Origin: Leucosporidium creatinivorum
Lineage: Eukaryota; Basidiomycota; Microbotryomycetes; Leucosporidiales; Leucosporidiaceae
Assembly: GCA_001600635.1 (NCBI GenBank)
Contig: BCKL01000005.1
Coordinates: 951,220 to 1,015,219 of the forward strand
Direction of reading: 5' to 3'
Length of the DNA stretch: 64,000 bases
The notes beneath the pieces are model-generated. The model made no database searches. It was not told the origin of the DNA and worked only from the letters and a program-made list of their open reading frames with translations. Shown here piece by piece: positions 25,814 through 36,900 of the stretch; position 1 is the first letter of the stretch, and each line of letters begins with the position of its first letter. Both the position numbers and the translations under genes were made by a program.

Positions 25814-25897
25814 TGCCTCCTGGGTGAATCGAACACCCGATCTTGCCATATCGTGCCGAAATACGAGTGGCACGCCTTACCACTGAGCCAAGGAGGC
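25814..25897 (-). tRNA. tRNA-Thr (CGU anticodon) with 12-nt intron, segment A copy
   Basis: Read on the minus strand: acceptor GCCTCCT pairs with AGGAGGC plus discriminator A. The D arm is GGCTCAGTGGTAAGGC. Anticodon stem TGCCA/TGGCA encloses loop CTCGTA, then 12 extra nucleotides, then A. The T arm is GGGTG-TTCGATT-CACCC. The anticodon CGT reads ACG threonine codons. The intron sits one base 3' of the anticodon, the canonical nuclear position. Total 84 nt (72 without the intron). A second copy lies at 54375-54458. Confidence 0.9.
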
Positions 25898-26159
25898 CGC
25901 GCTCGTGCCTTCACCAACATGGTCCATTGGACGCGATTGCAATTCCAGAGTCGATTGGCATGCACCACAGCCTCTCAAATACACCCTGAAGCGAGATATA
26001 GCGCACTTGAACTTGCTGCAGCTTTTCACGGTTTTGAGCTCCCCGCCCAGCTCGGTCGAACCAGCGCTCAACTTCCTGCTCCGAGACGTGCACCGACAGT
26101 CAAGCAGGCATGCCCACAGCAGACCAGGGCAGTATTAGCAGGACATAAAAGCCAGTAGC

Positions 26160-26690
26160 TGGTCCCCAGACCTCATTGTGGCCGGGAAGGAGCACTTCTC
26201 GAGCTGATCCTCTTCTCGCCGAACTCATCTTAACGGCCGAAGTCGACCCAAAGTCAGTGTCAGAGCATTTCAAGCTAGTACGAGCTTTCCTAAAAGCTTC
26301 TTTTTGCTGCACTGCAGCAAGTGTGACTTGTCAGACAATTCAGCACCCGAGCTCGGTCGAGAAGACGGCGCCGAGCTGCTATTACCCCGAGCGGCTGTGA
26401 GGACCCACAGCAGCGCGAGAGATAGATGAAAGGTGATGAATGACTTGCAACACCCTCTAGATCTCACCGAGACTGAAACCGGGGAAAGGGGAGGAACAGC
26501 GACCCGCCTCTCTCGCACAGCGTGGTGCGGCTCGACCTCTCCTCCCCCCTCCAGCTTTCCACCTCGTCTGCTCTTCAGCTCAGTGCCCTACAGCTCTAAG
26601 CTCCAATCGAACGTCTAGGTCTAGCACAGCACCCTCCGTCGCCCAGTCAAGTACAGCACCAAGCACTTGCCCTCCCTAGACTCTCCCACC
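26160..26690 (+). promoter_or_regulatory. Coronin upstream region
   Basis: The 530 bp directly before the coronin ATG, conserved in segment B (53591-54130, inverted). Pyrimidine-rich stretches near 26530-26680 look like the transcribed leader. The preserved block reaches the start codon context CCACCATGTCTC. No specific factor site is assigned. Confidence 0.45.
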
Positions 26691-28742
26691 ATGTCTCGTT
26701 TCGTTCGTCAATCCAGCTACCGGCACGTTTATGGCAATGTGGCGAAGAAGGAGAACGTCTACGACAACATCAAGGTGAGCTACATAAATTCCATGCACTA
26801 GACTGGCTCTACAGAGCTCGGGACCGGCGCTGGTGCTAACTCGCATTTCGGTCGTTATCGTGCGGTTCTACAGATCTCTGGTGAGTCACCTTCGCAGGAA
26901 ATGACTCACAGTACTGCCTTGTGCTCTCGCTGACCTTGTTGTGCCCTCCTACAGCCTCCGCTTGGGACACGAACCTCGTCACGGCCAGCGGGAAGTACCT
27001 CGCCGTCAACTGTAAGTCCTGCAAGGAGCTCAAGCTAGCAAGAGAACAACGCTAATCCACTACACAACCAGACCAAGCTTCGGGAGGAGGAGCCTTCCTC
27101 GTTACGCCTCTGGACACCACGGGCAAGGTGCGTGTTCACTCACCGCTCTCTCGCTATTCCGCCAGGCTCACACTGACAAGCTCGGTCCCTGTACAGCTCC
27201 CTGACCTCTTCCCTCTGTGCCGCGCCCACACCGCGCCTGTCCTCGATACCGCCTGGAGCCCTTTCGACGATTCGCTCGTAGCCTCCGCCGGCGAGGACGG
27301 ACGAGTCGCCATCACTCGCGTCGACGAGCAGATCCTCCGCAATGCATGGAGCGGAGAGGCCGACGTTCCCGACCTCGAGCCTGTCGCCAAGTTCAACGCT
27401 CACGGACGCAAGGCTGGCCATGTCCTTTGGCACCCCACCGCCGATGGCATCCTCGCTTCGGCTAGCAACGACGTCAAGATTTGGGACGTTTCGGCCCAGA
27501 AGGCAGTCTTCACGAGCGACACTCATGCCGACATGGTGCAGAGCCTGTCTTGGGACTTCTGCGGCACCGTCTACGCGTGAGTGAGAGGCTCGGACTGACC
27601 TCGCCGAGCTCGCTAATCTCGACCCCATCCTTTAGCACCACCTGCAAAGACAAGAAGCTTCGCCTGTTCGACCCTCGTTCTGGGTCGAGCGCCGTCACCG
27701 TTGCCGACTCGCACTCGGGCATCAAGGGCTCTCGCGTCGAGTGGATGGGCTCGCTCGACCGAATCGTCACCACTGGATTTTCCAAGATGTCTGAGCGCCA
27801 GGTCTACGTCTGGGACTCGAGGGACCTCGTCAAGGGACCTGTCAAGACCATCACCATCGACCAGAGCTCGGGAACGCTCATGCCCTTCTGGAACGCCAGC
27901 AACAACGTCCTCTTCCTCGCCGGCAAGGGAGACGGCAACATCCGCTACTACGAGTACGAGAACGACGACCTCCACTACCTCACCGAGTTCTCCAGCCCTC
28001 AACCTCAACGCGGCATGTGCTTCCTCCCCTCGCGCGCCGTCAACGTCGCCGAGAACGAGATCGCCCGCGCTTTCAAGGCGGTCGGCTCAATGATTGAGCC
28101 CATCAGCTTCATCGTGCCTCGCAAGGTGAGCTGGGCTGTATCTCGACCTCCCTCCATAGCTGACTCGCCCTTCCCTACAGTCCGATTCTTTCCAGGCCGA
28201 CCTCTACCCTCCCGCCCCGTCTGGTACGGCCTCCCTCTCCGCCGCAGACTGGCTCAGCGGCAAGAACTCCGAGCCCATCCTCATCAACATGGAGAACCAG
28301 CAGCAGAGCGCCGCCGTCGCCGTCGCCGCCAAGTCGTACACTCCTCCCACTCCCGCTCCTGCCCCTGCCCCCGTCACCGCTCCCGCCGCTGCTGCCACCC
28401 CAACCCCTACTCCTCCTCGCACCGCCTCGCCCGTACCCATCTCGACTCCTACCACCCCCGCACCAGTCGAGCGCGAGCCCGTCGTTGCGACCATCCTGGA
28501 GAAATCGACTCCCGTCTCGACTCCCGCCTCGAATGGCTCGTCGTCGAACAACGAGGAGGTCAGCTCGCTTCGGAAGGAGAACGAGAAGCTCAAGGGCGAG
28601 GTCGCCGAGCGGGATACTATCATTCGGGAACTCGAGCTGAAGCTCGAGCGAGTCAGGGTGAGTAGCATTGCGCTCTCTCACCATCGCCGGGCCGGCTCGC
28701 TGACGTTCCTCCTCCTCGCAGGCGTTTGCCAAGGACCTCTAG
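26691..28742 (+). CDS. CRN1: Coronin, actin-binding WD-repeat protein
   Basis: Coronin binds F-actin and regulates the Arp2/3 complex at cortical patches. The N-terminus MSRFVRQSSYRHVYGNVAKK is the coronin signature. The seven-bladed propeller follows over about 390 residues: CRAHTAPVLDTAWSPFDDSL, GHVLWHPTADGILASASND, VKIWDVSAQKAVFTSDTHAD, DKKLRLFDPRSGSSAVTV, RQVYVWDSRDLVKGPVKTIT and DGNIRYYEYENDDLHYLTEF, ending with the coronin-specific region GMCFLPSRAVNVAENEIARA. A Pro/Ala/Thr-rich unique linker leads to a C-terminal coiled coil (SSLRKENEKLKGEVAERDTI) that would trimerise the protein. Seven introns, the first few very closely spaced. Its upstream region is duplicated at 53.6 kb. Confidence 0.95.
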
Positions 28743-28945
28743 AGCAACAAGAACTGACAGCAGGCTTTCAATATTTACCATCCACCAGGACGCCTGTTGT
28801 GTATTGAGGACTGGGAATGCATGACCTGACTGCTTCGCCCGGGGCATCGACGAGCGAGCGAGAGGCGAGAGAATGAGCAAGAAGCGAGCTGGAGCGTTAC
28901 AACATGCACAAAATCTAACAAGCAAGTCCGCCGAGTCTAAAGAAT

Positions 28946-31900
28946 CTACTTCGGCTGAGCCTGCTGCGCTTGCTGAGCTTGCAGCCAGCCTGTCTCGACC
29001 ATGTCGTCTACTGCGAAGCGAGCGAGAGAAACATTCAGGCTCGCTCCAGAGACAGACTCGCAAGCGCTAACTCACCTAGATCGATGTCGTCGAGTTGCGG
29101 CCACGTAAAGTTCTGGTAGACGTCCCAGGAGAAGTCCGAGGGCGATATTGACGGTCCGGCACCCTTGTCGTCGGGAGTGGGAGCGAAAGCGTTTCCGTCG
29201 GTGTTGAAGTCAAAGAGGGAGAACGTAGGGTCGCTGCGAGGAAGAGGAGTCAGCGAAGAGTCGAAGACGGACTCGGCGCAGAGCAGAGAACCGAACGCAC
29301 CCGTTGAAGGTCCTCAAGGAAAGGTCGTTGGTGGTGAGAGGGATGGTGAGACCGGAAGAGGGTGGTGTTGGCGCAGGGATTGCGTTGCCGCATGAGACGA
29401 AAGGGCCCTGCCACTTGAGCGTTGACTTGTCGATACCGAGGCGCTCGGCGAGGTTGGCGGGGCGCATTCCTGGCGCGGTGTCGGCGAGGGCGGTGAGCTT
29501 CTGAATGCCATTGAGACACTTGGCGGCCATGCAGCTCGTGTGGGCGAGATCCTGGACGACCTTCATGCACTTGTGAAGGTCGTCGGCGGCCGAGTCGGTG
29601 ATGGAGGCGCCTGATGGGCTTTGACTGAGGAGTGTCAAGAGCAACACTAAAGCCGAGCATCCTGCCGAGAAGGGAGACCAGAAGAACGTTTCCTTGATGG
29701 TGCCGCGAGTCCGTAGAGCGTCGAGGATGTGGGCCATCGCTCGCGCTCCATTGTTGCAGATGGCGAGGGACGGGAAGGGTACGAGACGAGCACGCAGAGG
29801 CGACAAGAACTCGCGGTGAACGAGAATTTGTGCGTGGTAGTAGCTGTGAGTGGGCAAACATCAGCGAACGAGCTTGAGTACGCCGAGGAAGCGAGAGAGC
29901 CGAACTTACACGGCGAAGACGCTGGCTGAGGCGACCATGAACTTGGGCTCGAGCTTGTCGGCGTTCCATCGAAGATGATGAGGTACATTGCTCAGCCCTG
30001 TCTCGAAGAAGTCAGCGTCTCGTCGCCGTGGAACAAGAGCACCGGCAAGCTCACAATCGTTGAGGGCGCTGTCTAGCTCCGAAACGATGGTACACGCTTC
30101 TGCAGCGGTCTGCGGAGAACGCATGCCGTACAGACGCTTGAGGATCTGGCCGTGGATCCTCTCGGCGCGAGCCAACGTGCCGATCACGGAGACGGTCGAC
30201 TGGGCGAGAGGCGGAGGAGCGCTTTTCGATCCTCGTAGATTCCAGTCGTCCAGTGCGGCGTCTTCGATATCGAGCCTGTAGGTGCAGAGTCGAGATCGTC
30301 AGCTCAACTCGGACGCTCGGCGAGAAGAGGAGGGAGCTGACGGGTAGGCGAGGTCGGTGTCCTCATCCGACATGGCGACCGGTCGTCCCATGCAGGCCGA
30401 GATGTTGCCTGCGCAGGGGGTCTGAGTTAGCCAGGAGTATTCAGCTGAGCAGGATGCTACTCACGGTCGAGCGAGTAGAGGATCCAAAAGGCGCGCTTGC
30501 GAAGCTGATCCTCCAAGACTGAAGACGTCCAACGAGAGCGGTTCTCGCGATGCACACCGACGTCGATGGCCTTGCGCAGAGCATGTCCGCTAGCGGTCCA
30601 GGTAGCCATGGGCGTCATGGCGCCGAGCAGCCAGACTACGCCGAGCACCGAGGCTTGGATGTCGAAGAGCGATGAGGGGATGATGATGGTGGTAGGAGAC
30701 GGGCGTCCGACAGAAGCCGAGTAGAAGTGGAAGCCTCGGCAAGGCGTGTCTGCGACCAAGACGGTCGAGTCGGCCAAACGCGGATCCTCGATGAAGACGG
30801 CGCCGATAGCCATCATCATGAGTACGAGGCTTCGGAAGGAAGGGTTGGTGTCTGCCATGCCTGCACCCAGAGCTCGGTCGAAGGATGGTCGATGTAGGAG
30901 AGGGGTGTGGTCGTTGAAGCGGGAGAAGTAGGCCTCGATGAGCGAGCGAGTCTGTAAAGCGGGATTCAGTTAGCAAGGTCTCGAGTCGACGTGAAGCAGC
31001 GAGAGCTCGAGCAGAGGGGAAGGGTCTCAGGCGGGGGCGGACTAAAGCTTACCAGGTCCATTGGAGGGAAAGCAAAGTGCTTGCCCGCCGCTTGATGCTC
31101 TCGCTCAATCAGATCCTCCACCAGCGAGTTTGACATGTCCATAGGGATCGCCGCATCCTTGACGTAGTCGTCCAACACTCCATGAGCGAGATACGGGCCC
31201 GACGAGCGACCAAAGTAGCGGAGCTGCGAGCGAAGAGAGCGTGAGCGCCGAAGCCGAACTCGAACGGGACGGAAAGCTCACCTTGTCGATGACTTCCAGC
31301 TCGGGCTCGCGGAGTGACGGTTCGGGCGGGGCTTGAGGAAGAGGTGCAGGGCGAAAGACGTTGAGCCTGTGCTGTTCGTCGACGGCCTGGCGCTGCTGAG
31401 CGAGGGATTCGGCGACTCGTTCCAGCGCCTCGGTGCGCTCCGAATCGGTGCTGCTCTCGTTCGTAGCCATCATGGCGACCAGATCAATCCCCGAGGAAGC
31501 CGAGAGGTTGCGCCTGCGAAGTCAAACGGGGTCAGCACTGCTCTCCACTGCCTTCGCGCGCCGACTCACAGCAGCTCCTCCATCGCCTCCATGCGGTTCT
31601 CGAGGGACTCGACGTAGCTCTTGGGAGGCCCTTTCTTGATGGGCTCGTAAGTGCAAGGCTTGCCGATGCCAGCGCAGTAGGTGCAGATCTCGGATCCATC
31701 TGCGCGACGAGAGAGGTGAGCTGGAAGTAGCGCGAGGCTGGAGCAGGAGACTGACCTCCAGTCTTATTGCTGCAGCGGGTCTTGCGTCGCCTACAAGCAT
31801 CACCTGTAGAGATTGATGAGTTAGCCGCCTACAGAGCTCGGCGCTCGGCGCCAGCAGAGCTTCGCCAGCTATCGGGGAGATCAGCGAGAGAGACGCACAA

Positions 31901-32001
31901 GCTCGCGCGCTGATGGGTAATTTGGCAGGCTTGTCCTCGGGAGGGGAGGGGTACTTTGGCGGTGATATCGTGTAAGCGGAGCTAGCCGACGAGCTGGACA
32001 T
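28946..32001 (-). CDS. Zn2Cys6 fungal-specific transcription factor
   Basis: Nuclear regulator of the Gal4-type class. After splicing, the binuclear cluster reads ACDACRRRKTRCSNKTG, then DGSEICTYCAGIGKPC, giving six Cys in the C-x2-C-x6-C...C-x2-C-x6-C pattern. A linker and dimerisation helix follow (SYVESLENRMEAMEELLRRN). The middle homology region (fungal_trans type) includes LIEAYFSRFNDHTPLLHRPS, FRSLVLMMMAIGAVF, LRKAIDVGVHRENRSRW, KRAFWILYSLDRE, ISACMGRPVAMSDEDTDLAY and YYHAQILVHREFL. The C-terminus is acidic-aromatic (SWDVYQNFTWPQLDDIDLDD), then a Gln/Ala tail, plausible as an activation domain. About 13 introns. The target pathway cannot be told from sequence. It converges on coronin, with stops about 200 bp apart. 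Confidence 0.9.
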
Positions 32002-32420
32002 GACGGAGCGTCGAGCGCTGGAAGTCCTCTTGCTTCGGAGTCGGGGAGTTGCTCAGAGGAAGGCCGAACGAGGGGTGCAGCGTCGTCCAGAGCCTTGGTG
32101 ATCAGCAGATCGTACTCTGCAGAACTCTAGAGTTGAGGTAGCGAGACGCGAAGATTTGACGAGGAGCGCAGGAAGTCAAGCCGAGTTCAGTCGCGCGCGT
32201 CGTATGCCCATCTCTTCGGCTGGTCACAACGCGTACAATCTAGGTGCAGCGCATTGCGATGAGCAATAGTCAGAAAAGGCTCGGACGTCGGTTTGCTGCT
32301 CGCCTGCAGCTTTCGTGGGGATTCTGAGCTGCTCTCATGCCGAGACTGGCCAGCTTGACTGCGAACGACTGCTTTGCATTCCTTTGGTTGTATGAGCAAG
32401 AGATCCTATGTGGGGAGCCT
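32002..32420. other. Intergenic, promoter of the Zn2Cys6 gene
   Basis: About 420 bp between the 3' end of the p23 gene and the start of the zinc-cluster factor, both on the minus strand. No gene seen. Confidence 0.4.
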
Positions 32421-33803
32421 TTAGGCGGCCTCGAGAGGTGGGGGTCCATCATCATCGGAATCCTCCTCCTCGGGGAGCTCGGAAGCGCCCTCGGCGCCCT
32501 CTCCTCCCTCTCCGCCGAGACCTCCCATGCCGGAAGCCTTCATCTGGGCCTGTGAGAGTGAGGTAGAGTCAGCAGAGGCGCTCTGATAGGTCTGACGCTC
32601 GAAGCCCGTCCGTCAGCTCACCATCATCTTCTCGAAGTCCTGCGGAAGGCGAGCGAGAGGTCAGCGACGAGTCTCGCGGAGGCAAGAACAGCCAGGCGAC
32701 AAGATGCTCACCATGCCACCCATTCCACCCTCTCCTCCTCCGCCCATACCCTGCATCATGCTGGCGAAGTCCTGCAAGTGAGGTGAGGGCCAAGTCAGCA
32801 ACTTGGGTCGAAAAGAGACGCCGAGCTCGAGGCAAGCACTCACCATGCCGCCGGCTCCTCCAGCTCCTCCCATGCCGCCCATGCCGCCCATTCCGGGCAT
32901 GCCTCCCATTCCTCCTCCAGGGGGCTGCGAGAGGTGGGAAAGCGCGAACCGGTCAGCTTCGGCGAACGTTCAGATGGCGTAGAAACGGCGACGACTCACT
33001 CCCTGAGGCTCCTCGGGCTGCTCCTCCTCATCCTCCTGCTCGTCCTGGTCCTTCCACTTGCTGAAGTCGGTCTGCGTTGTGTGAGACGCGAGGTCAGCTG
33101 GGCGATTCAACGCATCCGCCGAGCAGGCGACCGAGTCCACTGCTCCTCGGCGATGTTAGCGATTGAAGTGCAGACTCACCTTGACGTAGTTGAGCTTGAC
33201 CTTCTCCTTGGTAAGACGGGGCCAGTAGTCCTCCTGCGCCTCCTTCTTCTGGAGGACAAGGGCAAGGTGCTTGCCGGTGAGGGTGCGCTTGACCTCCTCA
33301 ACCTCGGCGAAGAAGTCGAGCTCGAGCTCGTACGTCTTGGGCTCGACCTTGGCCGCGGTGCCGGTAGCGGCGGGGAGCGAAGGGTGTCCCGAGAAGGAGA
33401 TGTGGGTGGGAGTGAGCTCGAGCTTGACCGACGAGGGGTCTAGGTCGGCGACGTTAAGCGTGAGGTAGACGATGTTCTGCTCGGGGACGTGCTCGCTGGA
33501 GGTGTACAAGAGCCGAGGTCAGCTTTGGTCCATGGAAGGGAAAGACTTGCTGAGACGCGGTCAACACCGCTCGCCGACTCCGCGTCCGGAGCGCTGTAGG
33601 CGACCAGGCCAGCATGCACGACATCCTTCAAGCGTTGAACATGTCTGTCGAACCCCTCATGCTGGCCCCTGGACGTCCTGGGCTGCAGAAGTGATGCGCG
33701 AATGCTTCTGCCAGCTTCGAAAGGGTCGAGCTCCGTCCTGAGGTGTAGGGGAGGGGACTTACTTGGAGCGTTGAGCCCAAATTACTTCAGGGTAGGCAGG
33801 CAT
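32421..33803 (-). CDS. SBA1: p23/Sba1-type Hsp90 co-chaperone
   Basis: Stabilises the closed ATP-bound Hsp90 state and slows its ATPase. The N-terminus is MPAYPEVIWAQRSK. After a 268-nt intron the CS domain reads EHVPEQNIVYLTLNVADLDP, ELDFFAEVEEVKRTLTGKHL and YWPRLTKEKVKLNYVKTDFS, then KWKDQDEQEDEEE. The WPRLTKEK and DFSKWKDEDE motifs are diagnostic of p23. The C-terminal tail is Gly/Met-rich (GGMGGMPGMGGMGGMGG), typical of fungal Sba1, followed by an acidic end. The tail is divided among several tiny exons, one of only a few codons (DFEKMM). Closely upstream of the RAD2 3' end (about 180 bp). Confidence 0.93.
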
Positions 33804-33986
33804 TCTGTGTATGTAGTGGAAGGTTGCGGTTGTTGTTCGAGCGAGTCAAACAAGTAGCGACGGAGCAAGAGAGGCGAAGCTCGAAGTCGCGCTGAGCTCG
33901 TCGTCACTGCTCGAGCCGACCCCCTCTTTTCTCGCCGTCCAGGTTGCAGTTCGAGTATGGACAACGCCTATTTCAATCGAGGCAAA

Positions 33987-36900
33987 CTACTCCTCAACAC
34001 CCTTCCTCCTCTTCTCGGCCGCACCCTCACTCTCGCTCGTGCTGAACACCTCCCTCGCCGGTCGCTTGGTCGCCTTGCGTTTCGGCCGAGGTGCAGCTTC
34101 AGGGGAGTCCAGATCCTCGGAAGAAGAGTAGACCCCGCCTCGAGCAGCTGCACGCGCGTCCTTGCGAGCCTTCTCCATCTTGCGACGCTCGGCTTTCGTC
34201 TTTGGCTTCGGCGCCGCCCTCTTGCGCGGTGCAGGCGCAGGAGCATCGTCGTCGCGGTCGGGAGTGGCGCTCTGCTTCTTCTTGGCGGTGGCCGAAGACG
34301 AGTTGGAGCCAGTCTTGCTCATCTTGCGAGAGGCGGGCGTCGGTCGTTTCGGAGGGGGAGGAAGGTCGTCCTCTTCGGTCGAGGGCTCGGCGGCATCCTC
34401 TTCCTCGGCGGTCGACTCGACGGCCTCTCCACGCTGGCGACGGTGGGCCTGCAATTCGAACGTCGAGTCAGCTCAAAACATCTCGAGCACTTGGAGCGAC
34501 CTTACCTTGAGAACGTTCTGGAGGCGCTTGTTCTCGTAGCCAGCGCGACCCGAGCCTCGCTTCTGGAGCGGCCCATTACCAGCGGTGACGTCGAAGCTAT
34601 GGGTGGAGCGAAGGTGAGCACGACCTCGCGGAGTGAGGGGTGGAACGACTCACTAGTCCGAGATGAAGCCTTGCTGCTTGAGCTTGCCCTGGGCGCGCTC
34701 CTGCTGACGCTTGAGAAGAGGATGCATAGTGTCGTTTGTCTTCTCGTGGTTCCAGTTGAGCGTCTTCTGCAGGAAGCTGTGGAGGGCGGCGATGTGAGTC
34801 GAGCTGACGGAGCAAAGGCGAGCCAAGCCGACTCACAGGCGAAGGCCGTCGAGGTCGATCGAGCCCCACTCGAGCCTCTCGTCGCTTTCGTTTACGACCG
34901 GCTTGTAGTAAGCTTTGGCCTGCGAGGGTGGAAGAGAGGTCAGCCGTGATGTGGAGGGCATGCGAGAAGGTCGGCGCACGATCTCGGGGTTGGGCCAGTT
35001 GTCGTCGAGCACAAGCTTCTTATGGCTCTTCTTCTGCGCGAGGAGGGAGAAGAGGGGATCAGAGAGTGAGCAGAAGATAGCTAGGAGAAAACACGGCTCA
35101 CGAACTTGCGGCGGAAGGGCGTGTTGGTGTCCTCCTCCTTGTCGTCCCTCCCCTCCTGCACCTTCTTCCACCACGCCTTGAACTCCTGCAGTCCCTCCTT
35201 GCCATCAAACTCGGCGAGCAGCTCCCTCCCCTGTACCGGTCCAATGCCCTTGAGTCCATCGGCGTAGTCGCCGCCGAGCAAGTAAGCGAGCTGGACCAGC
35301 TTGTCGCGATCGAGGCCGAGCTCGCGGTCGAGGTCGCTCATGAGGTAGCACTGGACGATCTGGTTGTCGTTGAACATGTGGCGGTAGATGCGACCGCCGC
35401 CGAAGAGGAAGACGTCGGAATCGTCCGTCACGATGCCGTCGACCAGGCTGCGCGAGAGCAGCTCGGCGCACTCTGCTTCGGCTTCCTGAGGCGCGGTGAC
35501 GAAAGGGATGCCGAAGAGGACGAGTAGTTCCTGTAGCAGAGAGGGCAAGTTAGCTCGGAAGTTCTCATCGACGGGAGGCGACCGGCGTCGACTAACCTGA
35601 ATGTCGGCGGCCATCGTCCTCGTCACGCCGTCAGCATTGCGCTGGTCGGCGTTCTTCTGCGCGAGAAGCTTGGTCACGTCTCCTCTCGCCTCGGTGCGCA
35701 TGTCCTCGATCTTGCGGTTCCTGAGCTGCGAGAGCATGTCGGCGTACTGCTCCTGCTCGCGCGTCAAGTTCTTGAGCATCTCCTGCTCCTCCTCCTCCTC
35801 GTAGTCGGGCTCCTCCTCATAGTCATCCGGATCGGGCGAGCGGAAGAGCGCAGGCTCATCGCGAGCGCGAGGAGGGGGCGTCGGGCTACGCTCCCAGTCG
35901 AAGAACTCCTCCTCGTCATCCTCCTGCTCGGCGGCGCCTGGAGACTGAGCGCGTTCGTGGAAGGGAGCGCCGAGCACTTGCTGCTGCTCGGTTGAAGACG
36001 CTTCGGGGAGCTCGGGTAGAGGCGGAAGAGGTGGTAGAGGCGGTAGAGGCGGCACCTCGGCGGGAGGGAGGAAGTCCTCGATCTGCTGGAGAACGGACAT
36101 GGGCGGGATGAGAGGGGCATTAGAAGAAGGGGGAGCCGCAGCCGCTTCGTCGAAGAGGGTGTGAGTGCCGGTGTGTGGTGCTGGGTCGATTGGCGGCGGC
36201 GAGGGAGTGGGATGGCGAGTGAGCTGAGCGGGCGAGGCAGAGCGGCGTAAAGGCGGAGCTCCGACAGTCATCGTGACCTCGACCTCCTCCATGTTGTCCT
36301 CCGAGTCGGCATCCTCCTCCTTGTCGTCGAGCACCAGCGGCGAGCGACTTGGCACCGCCTCCTTCTCCTCCTCGCGCATCTCCTCCGGCTCCTCAACGAT
36401 GAAGCCGCCGAGCTGAGGCTCTGGCTGCTTGAGAGCGGGTATTGTGACCTCGAACTCGGAGGTCGGTTGTTTCGGAGCGGCGGGAGTAGCGGTGGTGGCG
36501 AAGTCGCGGGCAATGACGGGAGGAGGATCGTTGGTGGGCTCGACGGCAGGGGGAGGACTGGGCGAAGGGATATGCTCCGAGGCTTGTGGAGGCGGCGAAG
36601 AGATGGGAGCAGGTCGAGCTTGTGCTTGACGACGTGCGGCGGCGTAGGAGGAGGAAGAGGCGTTCCCGTTGACGGCGCGAGCGGGCGAAGGGACGGGCGC
36701 CGCTTCGACGATCTCCATGTCGTCGTCCGAGTCGTCGTCCGACCGCAGGATGCTTTCCATGAGAGTTCGGCGAGCTGGAGCAGCAGTGTCGGTTGGAGGA
36801 GGAGGAGGTGGATTGGGCGCAGGACGATGCTCTGGGGCTGCGAGAGCGGGAGGAGGGACCGAGGCGGAGACGGGAACCTCTTCAAAGTCGTCCGAGTCGT

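Larger units (their letters stand above)
24855..26700 (+). repeat. Segment A of an inverted segmental duplication (partner 53588-55240)
   Basis: This segment matches the reverse complement of 53588-55240 along its length, with substitutions and small indels. Matching anchors are the TAF2 tail stop (25134 vs 55118), the tRNA-Thr (25814-25897 vs 54375-54458) and the coronin ATG (26691 vs 53590). Paired coordinates sum to about 80,250-80,280 throughout, showing collinear inversion. Order in segment A is TAF2-tail fragment, about 680 bp of spacer, tRNA-Thr (minus strand), coronin upstream region, coronin ATG. Confidence 0.9.

Noticed and set aside
24855-26700. Transposon explanation for the A/B duplication
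   Set aside because: No terminal repeats, target-site duplications, transposase or reverse transcriptase are visible. The edges fall within gene-derived sequence.
33496-33763. snoRNA in the long p23 intron
   Set aside because: No C/D boxes (RUGAUGA, CUGA) or H/ACA hinge and ACA tail in the right positions; kept only as a structure observation.
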